Source: CBDDFV01 sp965227335
GTDB lineage: Bacteria; Planctomycetota; Phycisphaerae; Phycisphaerales; SM1A02
Length of the DNA: 64,000 nucleotides
Assembly (NCBI GenBank): GCA_965227335.1
Contig: CBDDFV010000010.1
Location: forward strand, 310,001 to 374,000
Direction of reading: 5' to 3'
Position 1 is the first letter of the stretch, and the number at the start of each line of letters is the position of its first letter. The position numbers and the translations under genes are program-made. The notes under the pieces are model-generated. The model saw only the letters and a list, made by a program, of their open reading frames with translations, searched no databases and was not told the origin of the DNA. Below, piece by piece: positions 53,663 to 61,735 of the stretch.

Positions 53663-54529
53663 TCACGAACCCGCGATGCGGGTGTGACCGATCACCGTCA
53701 CGATGAAACACGCCAGCGCGACGGCGAGGCCGACGAGGTCGTTCAGCGCGGCGAGCCAGACCGCATCCACCAGACAGATCCCCGCGAGTTGCGTCATGAT
53801 CGCGCCGGGAATGAACGGCGGCGTCCGGCGCACGAAGCGCACGCTGGAGAGAACCCAGAGCGACATGCCGATCGCGGCGAGGATCGGGGCGAGCCACGCG
53901 TCCGGCTGGAGCGCCGCGAGGGGGGCGAGGGCGATGAGCGGGAGGAGCAGGATCAGTCCGCCGCGCGGCCCGACCCCGCCCCGGGATTCGACCCGGGCGA
54001 TGAACGTGAGGACGACGATATAGAGACCCATCGCGCCGGCGCACGCCCCCAGGGTGCTCCATTCGAACGGTCCGACGATCGCCGCCGCCGCGACGATGTA
54101 GACGAGGCTCCGGCACGCGCCCATCACGAGGACGGACCACGCGGTCTGCTTGTGGATGAGGTCGTAGAGCGCGACGGCCGCGACGAGGCCGATCCCGATC
54201 TGGAACGCGCGCATCGACACGATCGCGAACAGGGCGAGGCCGACGATGAACGTCGTGGTGACGAAGATCGCGGCGGCGCGGGGCGAGATGCGACCCGAGG
54301 GGATCGGTCGGTTCGGGCGCTCCTCCTTGTCAATCCGCGCATCGACGAGGTCGTTCATCGCCATGCCGCCGGCGTAAAGGATGACGACGCCGAAGGCGAT
54401 GATCCCGACGTCGAGCCAGTCGCCGCCGCCGTGCACCTGGCGCATCAGGGCCGCGCCGACGATGACGTTGGTCACGCAGGTCGGCGCGTTGGAGAGGCGC
54501 ATGAGTTCGAGCCAGGCGCGGAGGTTCAC
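53663..54529 (-). CDS. eboC: EboC-like UbiA family prenyltransferase
   Basis: A 288-residue membrane prenyltransferase with about eight helices. The first Asp-rich motif is NDLVDARIDKEERPNRPIPS, in which NDLVDARID binds the Mg-diphosphate of the prenyl donor; the second region is LYDLIHKQTAW. It should transfer an isoprenoid chain to a small acceptor at the inner membrane. In EBO clusters it is eboC. The GTG at 54529 overlaps the eboE stop (GTGA), the reason for choosing it over an upstream GTG/ATG. A 45-base gap separates it from eboF. The acceptor is unknown. Confidence 0.87.
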   Translation of the reverse strand: MNLRAWLELMRLSNAPTCVTNVIVGAALMRQVHGGGDWLDVGIIAFGVVILYAGGMAMNDLVDARIDKEERPNRPIPSGRISPRAAAIFVTTTFIVGLALFAIVSMRAFQIGIGLVAAVALYDLIHKQTAWSVLVMGACRSLVYIVAAAAIVGPFEWSTLGACAGAMGLYIVVLTFIARVESRGGVGPRGGLILLLPLIALAPLAALQPDAWLAPILAAIGMSLWVLSSVRFVRRTPPFIPGAIMTQLAGICLVDAVWLAALNDLVGLAVALACFIVTVIGHTRIAGS

Positions 54530-55665
54530 GAGGCCGGCTCCGGCGTGTAGTCCATGCGTTCCCACAGCCAGGTAAGTTCGCGGGCGATGTCCTCGGCGAG
54601 GTCGTCGCCGCGGGCGTCGGGGGGCAGGACGTCCCAGGCGTAGGTTTCGACTTCGTAGTGTTCGATCTCCTCACGATCGCGGAAGAGATCGAGCGCCTCG
54701 TGGATCATGGCCTGGGTCGTCCCGAGGGGGCCGAGGGCTTCGGCGAAGATCGGCACGTGGAAGTGGACCCGCCATTCGCCGCGCGGCTTGTCGCCGTGCG
54801 CACGGAGGGCGTCGGGGAGGTCGTCGAACTGCTCGATGGTCCCGTCGTCGAAGCGGATGACCGTCTGGTGCAGGTAGCGCGGCTCGTCGAACTCACGGAG
54901 TCTGCGCATGGCGTCGGCGCGGGTGACGTCGTCGTAATCGTCGAACGTGGCGCGAACGGCGGACGAGACCTGCACCTTGCCGATCCTGATCCCCGCCGCG
55001 TCGTAGTTGGCGAGGATCTGTTTCTGGTCCTCGAACATGACGGCGGCGTGGCAGATGTCGTGGCAGACGCGGATCTTGTTGAGGACGTCGTCGCGTGCGC
55101 CGATCGGGAGCAGATGCTCGGCAAAGAACCGCACCACGTCTTCACTGCGTTGCAGATAACACCCGGGTTCGGGCTCGAGATCGAGGTGGGTGACCTGATC
55201 CGTCGGCAGAATCGGGATCAGAAAGAGCCAGTCCCCGAGCCGGCGGGCCGCCGCGTCCGCGTCACCGTCATCCAGATCGGACGGCCAGCCCACCGGCAAC
55301 GTCGAGATACTCGTCGCCGTGGCGACCCGCGCGGCCAGGCCGAACGTGTAGACCGCGCGCCGCGAGTCCGCCCAGTTGGGTCGATACACCTCGTGCTTCA
55401 CGACCTCCCGGTGGAAGTCGCCGTACGGAAACCCGTTGACGGTAAACGCCGTCAGCCCGAGATCTCGAAGCCGCGCCTCAAGATCCAGGTCCGCCTCGCC
55501 CAGCGCTTTCGACGCCGACGCCGACAGCCACAACCCGATCGGCAACAGCGCGCCCGGACACGCCAGCTCCCGCACCCGCGCCGAGTACGTCTCCAGGTTC
55601 CTCAGCGTCTCGTCCAGCGTCGCGCCGGCGTGGACGTTCGTGCAGTAGCCGACGGTGACGGGCAT
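54526..55665 (-). CDS. eboE: EboE-like metabolite traffic protein (sugar isomerase-like TIM barrel)
   Basis: A 379-residue TIM-barrel protein of the xylose isomerase-like fold. The front VGYCTNVHAGATLDETLRNL and PIGLWLSASAS, then GFPYGDFHREVVKHEVYRPN, are typical of EboE; HLDLEPEPGC and VCHDICHAAV supply the metal-site residues. It probably acts on a cyclic or sugar-derived intermediate. It follows eboB by seven bases and overlaps eboC, so the order is eboB-eboE-eboC-eboF. Known EBO members are linked to metabolite transport across or into the membrane; the chemistry is not defined. Confidence 0.88.
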   Translation of the reverse strand: MPVTVGYCTNVHAGATLDETLRNLETYSARVRELACPGALLPIGLWLSASASKALGEADLDLEARLRDLGLTAFTVNGFPYGDFHREVVKHEVYRPNWADSRRAVYTFGLAARVATATSISTLPVGWPSDLDDGDADAAARRLGDWLFLIPILPTDQVTHLDLEPEPGCYLQRSEDVVRFFAEHLLPIGARDDVLNKIRVCHDICHAAVMFEDQKQILANYDAAGIRIGKVQVSSAVRATFDDYDDVTRADAMRRLREFDEPRYLHQTVIRFDDGTIEQFDDLPDALRAHGDKPRGEWRVHFHVPIFAEALGPLGTTQAMIHEALDLFRDREEIEHYEVETYAWDVLPPDARGDDLAEDIARELTWLWERMDYTPEPAS

Positions 55666-55672
55666 CGCGTGA

Positions 55673-56476
55673 TCAGTCGATGGTGAAGTTCGACGACTGA
55701 CTCAGGAACGTCAGCGGGTTGCCGAAGGAGATCTTCTCGATCATCTCGGCGCTGTGGCCGCGCCGCTTGAACTCGACGCGGGCCTTCGGCACGGAGAGCG
55801 GATCGGAGGGGCCCCAGTCGCCGGCGGAGTTGATCCAGATGCGTTCGTCGCCGTAGGTCTCGACGATGTCCGCCGCGCGTTGGGGCGTGCACTTCGAATC
55901 GGGATAGAGCGTCATCCCCGCCCAGAAGCCCTCGTTCAACACCATTTCGACGGTGTGCTCCTCGACGTGGTCGATCAGCACGCGTCCGGGATCGATGTTC
56001 CCATTGCGTTTGATCGCGTCCATGATCAGCCGCGTGCCCTTGAGCTTGTCCTCGAGGTGGGGCGTGTGGACGAGGATCAACTGGTCGTGCGCATCGGCGA
56101 GCGCGATGTGCTCCTCGAGGATCGTCAGTTCGTTGCGGCTGTTCTTGTTCAGGCCGATCTCGCCGATGCCGAGCACGTTCGGCTTCTTCAGGAAGTCGGG
56201 GATCAGCGACATCACCTCGCGGGCGAAGCCGGGATCTTCGGCCTCCTTCGGGTTGATGCACATCCACGTGTGGTGGCGAATGCCGTACTGGGCCGCGCGG
56301 GCGGGCTCGGTGGTCGTCAACTGGGTGAAGTAATCGAAGAAGCCCTGGGCCGAACTCCGGTCGAAGCCGGCCCAGAACGCGGGCTCGGTGATGGCGACGC
56401 AGCCGGCCTGGGCCATGCGGGCGTAGTCGTCGGTGGTCCGGGAGACCATGTGGATGTGGGGGTCGATATAGCGCAT
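55673..56476 (-). CDS. eboB: EboB-like TatD family metal-dependent hydrolase
   Basis: A 267-residue hydrolase of the TatD/amidohydrolase type. The metal-binding start is [17 protein letters not shown] (H7, H9); [29 protein letters not shown] and NSAGDWGPS supply the other ligands. It resembles EboB more than the DNase TatD because of the [18 protein letters not shown] and [15 protein letters not shown] segments. No signal peptide. It is four bases downstream of the small leading gene and seven bases upstream of eboE, so all are one unit. Confidence 0.87.
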   Translation of the reverse strand: MRYIDPHIHMVSRTTDDYARMAQAGCVAITEPAFWAGFDRSSAQGFFDYFTQLTTTEPARAAQYGIRHHTWMCINPKEAEDPGFAREVMSLIPDFLKKPNVLGIGEIGLNKNSRNELTILEEHIALADAHDQLILVHTPHLEDKLKGTRLIMDAIKRNGNIDPGRVLIDHVEEHTVEMVLNEGFWAGMTLYPDSKCTPQRAADIVETYGDERIWINSAGDWGPSDPLSVPKARVEFKRRGHSAEMIEKISFGNPLTFLSQSSNFTID

Positions 56477-56480
56477 CGGG

Positions 56481-56804
56481 TCAGGCGTCCTTCCCCGGCT
56501 CGACGACGCCGTGGGCGCCCTTCATCGGGGCCTTGTCGATGGGTTCGGTCGAATGGTCGCTGAAGGCCTCGAGCATCCGCCTGGCGCGGTGAGGTTTGCC
56601 GTCGGTGAGGATCGCGGCGGCGTCCTTGAGGGCGGTGACGCGAAAGTCTTCGGGGAGGTCGGCGTCCGCCGCGGCGCGATCGACGCGATCCAGGAACGCG
56701 GCGATATCGATGAGCTTCGCCCGGTGCTCCATGAAGTAGAGGTCGACCACCGCCGTCTTCTCAAGCGGGCAGGTGGGGTCGGTGGGATCGCACGAATCGG
56801 CCAT
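56481..56804 (-). CDS. Small protein leading the EBO operon
   Basis: A 107-residue soluble protein, unrecognised. It begins [20 protein letters not shown] with two cysteines six apart, then a helical core [20 protein letters not shown] with [20 protein letters not shown], and ends [19 protein letters not shown]. It stands where eboA would be but is half the usual size and lacks EboA's NPYPA/AWNQMVLKALF-type signature. It is four bases from eboB, so it is likely part of the same pathway, perhaps a small adaptor. Confidence 0.7.
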   Translation of the reverse strand: MADSCDPTDPTCPLEKTAVVDLYFMEHRAKLIDIAAFLDRVDRAAADADLPEDFRVTALKDAAAILTDGKPHRARRMLEAFSDHSTEPIDKAPMKGAHGVVEPGKDA

Positions 56805-56839
56805 GGGATGCTGCTTTCGAGGGGACTGCGAGACCCGAC

Positions 56840-56845
56840 AGTGTA
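56840..56845 (-). promoter_or_regulatory. Predicted -10 element of the EBO operon
   Basis: TACACT on the minus strand, 35 bases before the ATG at 56804. It would give a short leader; the leader has only a weak AAAGCAG as a ribosome site. No clear -35 hexamer. Confidence 0.4.
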
Positions 56846-56970
56846 CGGGCGGACGGCGAATTCGGGGATCGGGGTCCCCGGTGCGGGCGGCCGCGCGGTA
56901 GGCTTTCCGCGGAAGGACAGGTCACGTCGGCGCGTGCGCGTCGGCGGGACGTGGAGAAGGGAGCAACGCC

Positions 56971-57636
56971 ATGTGGTGGAGCGGTGTGCGCACAGCGGCG
57001 ATCGGGCTGGCGATGATCGCCGGCGTCGCGTCGCATGCGGATTTCACGGGGCTTGAAGTCGAACACACGGAGAACGTCTCCATCGGCTTCGATACGGACC
57101 TGGCGGTGTTTCGCATCTATGCGACGTTCTCGACCCCGACCGATCAGGTGCTGCTCGTGGGCGGATCGTCGATCGTGACCGACGCGGCGGGCGGGTTCTG
57201 GAAGGCGCCGGCGGCGGCGGGGTGGACCGCGCCGAGCGCGGCGGTGGTCAATCTCTTCCCCGAGACCGCCTACGACAGCTTCGTCACCATCGGTCTCGGC
57301 GTGGATGACGGCACGGACTCGACGGCGCTCGATCCCGACTGGGCGACGGGGCCGGGGTGGGTGAGCGGCGGCTGGTTCAATGCGAACCCGGGCAACCCCA
57401 ACGGCCAGATGTTCCCTGACGGCGACGGTCGGGTGCTGCTGATGCAGCTCACGGTGGACGCCTCCACCGGGTCGAAGACGGCGGGAGAGATGCTGCTGTT
57501 CTGGAAGCCGGAGGGGCCCGGCGGCGCGACGTTCGAGGCGCTTGCGTTCGAGTTCGAGGTGATTCCCACCCCGGGCGTCGTCATGGCGGTGCTGGCGGGC
57601 GGGCTGCTGGCCGGCCGACGCCGGCGGCGGGCCTGA
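56971..57636 (+). CDS. Exported protein with PEP-CTERM-like C-terminal tail
   Basis: A 221-residue secreted protein. Signal peptide MWWSGVRTAAIGLAMIAGVASHA, a beta-rich body with Gly/Asp/Trp-rich loops (GWVSGGWFNANPGNPNGQM), and a tail IPTPGVVMAVLAGGLLAGRR followed by arginines. This tail has the proline motif, hydrophobic helix and basic end of PEP-CTERM proteins, with PTP in place of PEP, as often seen in Phycisphaerae. It should be processed by an exosortase and then released or anchored. AAGGGAG upstream supports the ATG. No exosortase is in the window. Confidence 0.8.
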   Translation: MWWSGVRTAAIGLAMIAGVASHADFTGLEVEHTENVSIGFDTDLAVFRIYATFSTPTDQVLLVGGSSIVTDAAGGFWKAPAAAGWTAPSAAVVNLFPETAYDSFVTIGLGVDDGTDSTALDPDWATGPGWVSGGWFNANPGNPNGQMFPDGDGRVLLMQLTVDASTGSKTAGEMLLFWKPEGPGGATFEALAFEFEVIPTPGVVMAVLAGGLLAGRRRRRA

Positions 57637-57679
57637 CGGGGGCGTGAGGGCGAATCGGCGGGCCGGGCCGGGGGCTCGG

Positions 57680-57708
57680 TTGGACCTCGGGGGTCGGATC
57701 GCTACACT
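57680..57708 (+). promoter_or_regulatory. Promoter of atpG, probably leaderless
   Basis: TTGGAC (57680-57685) and TACACT (57703-57708) are exactly 17 bases apart, the best -35/-10 pair in the window. The predicted start falls two to five bases before the ATG at 57718, and no Shine-Dalgarno exists. Confidence 0.7.
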
Positions 57709-57717
57709 ACCTGCCCT

Positions 57718-58599
57718 ATGGCCCAGATCCGCGAACTCAAGAAGCGCATCGGCGCGGTCAAGACGATCCAGCGCATCACCAAGACGATGCAGATGATCGC
57801 CACCGCGAAGTTCACCCAGGCGTTGCAGCGCGCCAAGGCGACGAAGCCGTACACCGAAAAGGTCCGCCAGTTGGTGGGCGAGGTGTCGGCGGCGGCGGGC
57901 GACATTGCACACCCGTTGATCGACGGCCCGAACGAGTCGCCGCGCCGGGAGTTGATGCTCGTCCTCACGTCGGATCGCGGCCTGTGCGGCGCGTACAACG
58001 CAAACATTCTGCGGCTCGCGCTCAGGCAGGTGCGGGCGGCGGAGGAGCGTGGCGCGGCGGTGGATCTGCACACCGTCGGCAAGAAGGCGCAGGCGTTCTT
58101 CAAGTTCCAGCGGATCGCGGTGGCGGAGCGTCATCCGCTCGGCGACAACCCGAGCTACGAGGACGTGGAGCGGCTTGCGAACCAGTTCATCGACGCCTTC
58201 ACCGCCGGCGCGTACGACACCGTGCGGGTCGTGTCGATGAAGTTCATCTCCAACGCGCGTCAGGAGGCGACGGTCACCGATCTGCTCCCGCTTCGCGACG
58301 AGGCGGAGGCGGGCCCGGCGACGGCGTCGGTCGGCGCCGCGGCGGTGTACGAGTTCAGTCCCTCGGCCGAGGAGCTGCTCGCCCATCTGCTGCCGCTGAC
58401 CGTGAAGTCGACGCTGTTCCAGGCGGTGAACGACGCGATCGTCAGCGAGCACGTGATGCGGATGGTGGCGATGAAGGCCGCGTCCGACAACGCGTCTGAT
58501 CTCGGGCGGTCGCTGAAGCGCGACTTCAACCGCGCCCGCCAGACGCAGATCACGACGGAGTTGATGGAAGTCATCTCCGGCGCCGCGGCCCTCGAGTAG
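57718..58599 (+). CDS. atpG: ATP synthase F1 gamma subunit
   Basis: A 293-residue gamma subunit, the rotating shaft of the F1 ATP synthase head. The N-terminal coiled helix is RELKKRIGAVKTIQRITKTM with MQMIATAKF, the conserved start; LVLTSDRGLCGAYN lies in the middle, and the C-terminal helix has DNASDLGRSLKRDFNRARQT with QITTELMEVISGAAAL, the family signature. Length is normal. It stands alone: the usual neighbours atpA and atpD are absent on both sides. It has its own promoter and a strong terminator, so it is expressed as a single gene. Confidence 0.96.
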   Translation: MAQIRELKKRIGAVKTIQRITKTMQMIATAKFTQALQRAKATKPYTEKVRQLVGEVSAAAGDIAHPLIDGPNESPRRELMLVLTSDRGLCGAYNANILRLALRQVRAAEERGAAVDLHTVGKKAQAFFKFQRIAVAERHPLGDNPSYEDVERLANQFIDAFTAGAYDTVRVVSMKFISNARQEATVTDLLPLRDEAEAGPATASVGAAAVYEFSPSAEELLAHLLPLTVKSTLFQAVNDAIVSEHVMRMVAMKAASDNASDLGRSLKRDFNRARQTQITTELMEVISGAAALE

Positions 58600-58642
58600 A
58601 CGATCGGCGCCGACGACCCGCGTCGGCGGGGCACGAAACAGC

Positions 58643-58674
58643 AACGGGCCGCCCCCGCGGGGACGGCCCGTTTT
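58643..58674 (+). terminator. Strong terminator after atpG
   Basis: AACGGGCCG (58643-58651) pairs with CGGCCCGTT (58664-58672); the inner CCCC-GC-GGGG can extend the stem. TTTT runs through 58671-58674, then C. It also lies past the convergent lipoprotein gene and may serve both. Confidence 0.88.
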
Positions 58675-58707
58675 CTGTTCACGCCCGCCGCCTCAGAGGG
58701 CAGGGGT

Positions 58708-59094
58708 TCAGTCCTTCTCCAGCCAGTAGCGGCTGACCACGCCGTTCTCGACCTCGAAGAGCGTCGAGTGGGTGGTGCGGGTCCGGGACGAACTGGCGAA
58801 GACGAAGAGCAGCGCGCCGGAACTCTTCCTGACGGTGACGTGCTCGTACTTCCAGATCTCGACGCCGGGACGGTCGGGCTCGGTCCACTTGGCGGTCGGG
58901 GCGCCGAGGCGTTGGACGAGCCAGTCCGAGGATGTCTCGCCGGGGGTGACCTCGGCGAGGGCGCTGGACGACACCGGGGCGCCGAACTCCTCGACCGATG
59001 ACTTGCCCATGATGAGACAACCGGACGCCGTGGTCAGGATCGCGCCGGCGACGCCGAGCGCGGCCAGACGGGCGGGCAGAGAACGCAATGTCAT
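58708..59094 (-). CDS. BamE/SmpA-like small lipoprotein
   Basis: A 128-residue predicted lipoprotein with lipobox TTASGC (C26). The mature part has the pattern ALAEVTPGETSSDWLVQRLG followed by APTAKW and WKYEHVTVRKSSGALLFVF, which resembles the BamE (SmpA/OmlA) fold: a pair of helices followed by a three-stranded sheet. BamE members assist outer-membrane protein insertion, but the broader fold has other roles. AGAGGAG precedes the ATG. It diverges from the adenosyltransferase gene. Confidence 0.72.
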   Translation of the reverse strand: MTLRSLPARLAALGVAGAILTTASGCLIMGKSSVEEFGAPVSSSALAEVTPGETSSDWLVQRLGAPTAKWTEPDRPGVEIWKYEHVTVRKSSGALLFVFASSSRTRTTHSTLFEVENGVVSRYWLEKD

Positions 59095-59268
59095 GGATAC
59101 TCCTCTCAGGTCCGTGAGACCGAATGGTCAGTGTCGTCGCACCGGAGCGGGCGACGATCCCTCATCGGGGGAGACCCGGGCGCAGGACCGGTATTCCCCC
59201 CGCTTGTTCCGGAATCGGCGCGGGGGGTTTCGGAACCCGACCGGGCGGACGGCGTCAGATTCGGCGGG

Positions 59269-59274
59269 TACCCT
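59269..59274 (+). promoter_or_regulatory. Predicted -10 element of the adenosyltransferase gene
   Basis: TACCCT six bases before the ATG at 59281, with no Shine-Dalgarno; another member of the leaderless set. Confidence 0.4.
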
Positions 59275-59280
59275 GTCCGC

Positions 59281-59847
59281 ATGAAGCTGTACACACGAAC
59301 GGGCGATGACGGCGGCACCGGGCTCTTTGGCGGCGGACGCGTGGAGAAGAATCACCCCCGGGTCGAGGCGTACGGGTCGGTGGATGAACTGAACGCCGTG
59401 CTCGGCGTCGCGGCGGCGATGTGCGGGGAGGATGATCCGTTCCACCCCATCCTCCATCACATCCAGTCGCGTCTCTTTGATCTCGGGGCGGACCTCGCCA
59501 CGCCGCCGGATTCAGCGCACGCAGACAAGATCGCGCGGCTGGACGCCTCGGAGACCGCCTGGCTCGAGCAGCAGATCGATGCGATCGACGGTGAGAACGA
59601 GCCGCTGGCGAACTTCGTGCTCCCGGGCGGCGAGGCGGCGGCGGCGTATCTGCATGTCGCCCGCACGGTCTGTCGCCGGGCGGAGCGTGACACGGTGTCG
59701 CTCGCCCATCTCGAGACGATCAACCTCGAAACGATCCGGTACCTGAATCGGCTGAGCGATCTGCTGTTCGCGATGGCGCGTCGGGCGAACGGCCGGTCGG
59801 GACGCAGCGACGTCCCGTGGATTCCCGCGAAATCCGCGGACGCATGA
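59281..59847 (+). CDS. PduO-type cob(I)alamin adenosyltransferase
   Basis: A 188-residue ATP:cob(I)alamin adenosyltransferase, making adenosylcobalamin. The N-terminal ATP-binding stretch is MKLYTRTGDDGGTGLFGGGR, the middle has EAYGSVDELNAVLGVA, and the C-terminal helices ARTVCRRAERDTVSL and IRYLNRLSDLLFAMAR hold the conserved Arg/Asn/Asp residues. Length is normal. The ATG at 59281 aligns exactly with the family start. No other cobalamin gene or cobalamin riboswitch is seen nearby, so it may serve a B12-dependent mutase or reductase elsewhere. Confidence 0.93.
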   Translation: MKLYTRTGDDGGTGLFGGGRVEKNHPRVEAYGSVDELNAVLGVAAAMCGEDDPFHPILHHIQSRLFDLGADLATPPDSAHADKIARLDASETAWLEQQIDAIDGENEPLANFVLPGGEAAAAYLHVARTVCRRAERDTVSLAHLETINLETIRYLNRLSDLLFAMARRANGRSGRSDVPWIPAKSADA

Positions 59848-59885
59848 CATGAGGAGGGACCCGGGGGGCGGGGGACCAGGAGGCG

Positions 59886-60662
59886 TCAGAATCCGGTCGA
59901 GTGTCCGCCGTTCTTGTTCTCGGAGATGAGGGTCCAGATCTGCGAGAAGACGTTGGTGGTCGGGTTCTCGGAGACCGGGATCAACTCGAACAACGCGCGG
60001 TACTGATCCTCCCACCACGTGACCGAACCGTCCGACCGGAGCACGTTCATCCCGGTCACGTGGTTGAAGTCGGGGCGGGTGCGCATGCCGTCGGTCAGCA
60101 GCACGATGTCGTCGCTCAGCGTCTTTCGGCGCGGCGGTTCGGTGCTGTCCTCGTCGGGATACTGCAGATGGCCCGGGAAGTGGTAGTTGGTGTAGATCCG
60201 CACCAGGGGATCCGGGTTGTTGTAGAGGGCGGCGTACTGCTCGTATCCGTGATGGCCGTGGTGGCTCGGGCAGTAGGCGCATTCCGCGGAACAGTATCCG
60301 CCGTGGATCAGCACCCCGATGCCGTCCCACTGCCGCATGATGGGCTGGTTCTCGCCATCGCCGCGGAAGGAGGCCATCTGTTCCTGCTGTTCGTTCTGGT
60401 CAAACGCGGATTCGGGCAGGCGGTCCTTGTTGGAGCGTCCGTAGTCGGTGAACGCCATCCCCATCTGACGCATGTTGGACGAGCAGACGACGCGGTGCGC
60501 GCCTTCGCGAAGACGCGCCATCGCGGGCATCATGATGGAGGTGAGGATGAGCGTGACGGAGATGACGACCATGAGTTCAAGCAGGTTGAACCCGCGACGG
60601 GGCGTGTCCGCCGGACGCGCACGCAGGGCGCGGAGACCACCCGGCCGTCCCCGGGATCGCAT
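59886..60662 (-). CDS. Type II secretion-style prepilin-like protein
   Basis: A 258-residue pseudopilin-like protein. The leader ends RRG before FNLLELMVVISVTLILTSIM, so a prepilin peptidase would cut G-F and the mature Glu5 is present. After the helix comes CSSNMRQMGMAFTDYGRSNK, the signature found after the helix in many planctomycete pseudopilins, then a Cys-pair region YCSAECAYCPSHHGHHG and a final VLRSDGSVTWWEDQY. These proteins occur in many copies in planctomycetes with unknown individual jobs. The ATG at 60662 is the closest to the leader; an earlier start would add a long basic extension. Confidence 0.83.
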   Translation of the reverse strand: MRSRGRPGGLRALRARPADTPRRGFNLLELMVVISVTLILTSIMMPAMARLREGAHRVVCSSNMRQMGMAFTDYGRSNKDRLPESAFDQNEQQEQMASFRGDGENQPIMRQWDGIGVLIHGGYCSAECAYCPSHHGHHGYEQYAALYNNPDPLVRIYTNYHFPGHLQYPDEDSTEPPRRKTLSDDIVLLTDGMRTRPDFNHVTGMNVLRSDGSVTWWEDQYRALFELIPVSENPTTNVFSQIWTLISENKNGGHSTGF

Positions 60663-61091
60663 CTTGTCGTGGTTTCGCGTCACCACGTTCCGCACGCCCC
60701 CTGTGCCGGAACAATCCACACTCAACGAGTCCATCGCACGAGGATGCACTCCAGCCGTCCGTCGTGGCGACACACGGCTTACTCATACTACTCTACCCCG
60801 TCTACACACGTGATACGACGAAAAAACAAATGAACCTGACGCCCCGCGAGGCGAATGGGCTACACTTTCTCCGGCCCATCCGCCAACCCGCCACTTGGTC
60901 GCGCCGACCCGCAATGAGCCTGATCAGGCCAATCAGAACGGCGGCGAGGGAAACGGCCTCATGGCCCATAAAGGCCACGCCTGCACGGGCGAGGGCGGGA
61001 TTGGTCGCCGGATGGGGGCCGGCGGGTCGGGAAGCGTGCCGAAGGCGCCATGAATCGTGGAACCTTCGGAGCCACAAGGACGAACAGAATC
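60663..61091. other. 429-base divergent intergenic region, AT-richer in its middle
   Basis: Between the prepilin gene and the sigma factor gene. Around 60775-60835 the sequence is AT-rich for this genome. On the minus strand TAGAGTAGTATGAG (near 60780-60797) offers -10 candidates for the prepilin gene. On the plus strand TACACT at 60861-60866 may serve the sigma factor with a long leader. A frame from 60913 has no ribosome site. Nothing else stands out. Confidence 0.45.
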
Positions 61092-61667
61092 ATGCCAGAA
61101 CGTTCCGACATGAGCCACGACGACTGGTCGCTCATGCAGCGGGTTGCGTCTGGTGACGAGGCGGCGGTCGGCGAGTTGTACGACCGTTTCTCGTCTCTGG
61201 TCTTCAAGGTGGCTCGTCAGATTCTTCCGACGAGGGCGGAGGCCGAGGACGCGGTTCAGGAGGTGTTCATCCGCCTCTGGCAGACCGCGGACCGGTATGA
61301 CCCGAGACGGGCCAAGCTGGTGACCTGGGTGATGCTGATCGCCCGCCGGCACCTGATTGACCGTCTTCGCCGCAGTGCGGTTCGTCCGGGGACGAGTGCA
61401 CTGGACGAGGATCGAGGCGGGGCGACGGCGCCCCCCGAACGGCAGGCTTTCGGATCGGAATGGGAGGAACGGAACGACCATCTGCTGAAACGGATCAAGG
61501 AACTTCCTGAACTTCAGCGTGTGGTCATCGAGAGAGCCTATTTGCAGGGATACACCCTGCGTGAAGTGAGTGAGCAACTCGGCGCCCCCCTGGGCACCGT
61601 CAAATCAGCCCTGAGTCGCGGACTGGTCCGCCTGCGAGAACGAATCTCTTCCGACTGGGCGATTTGA
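61092..61667 (+). CDS. ECF-type RNA polymerase sigma factor
   Basis: A 191-residue sigma-70 family factor of the ECF type. Region 2 runs from DEAAVGELYDRFSSLVFKVA to DAVQEVFIRLWQTADRYDPR, with KLVTWVMLIARRHLIDRLRR binding the -10. Region 4 is ELPELQRVVIERAYLQGYTL followed by REVSEQLGAPLGTVKSALSRGLVRLRE. The start at 61092 follows AAGGA by about 13 bases; ATGs at 61050 and 61110 are alternatives. The gene that follows encodes a membrane protein like an anti-sigma factor, so the pair forms a stress-response switch with an unknown signal. Confidence 0.9.
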   Translation: MPERSDMSHDDWSLMQRVASGDEAAVGELYDRFSSLVFKVARQILPTRAEAEDAVQEVFIRLWQTADRYDPRRAKLVTWVMLIARRHLIDRLRRSAVRPGTSALDEDRGGATAPPERQAFGSEWEERNDHLLKRIKELPELQRVVIERAYLQGYTLREVSEQLGAPLGTVKSALSRGLVRLRERISSDWAI

Positions 61668-61735
61668 GAAACCCCCCCCACATCTCTCCAAGGCGTTGAC
61701 CGACGAGAGACCGTCCGACGAAAGTACGCGCCATC

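Noticed and set aside
56481..56804. Calling the small leading gene eboA.
   Set aside because: It is half the length and lacks EboA's conserved segments; only its position matches.
59095..59280. Cobalamin riboswitch upstream of the adenosyltransferase gene.
   Set aside because: No B12-box-like conserved segment was seen, and the predicted transcript starts almost at the start codon.
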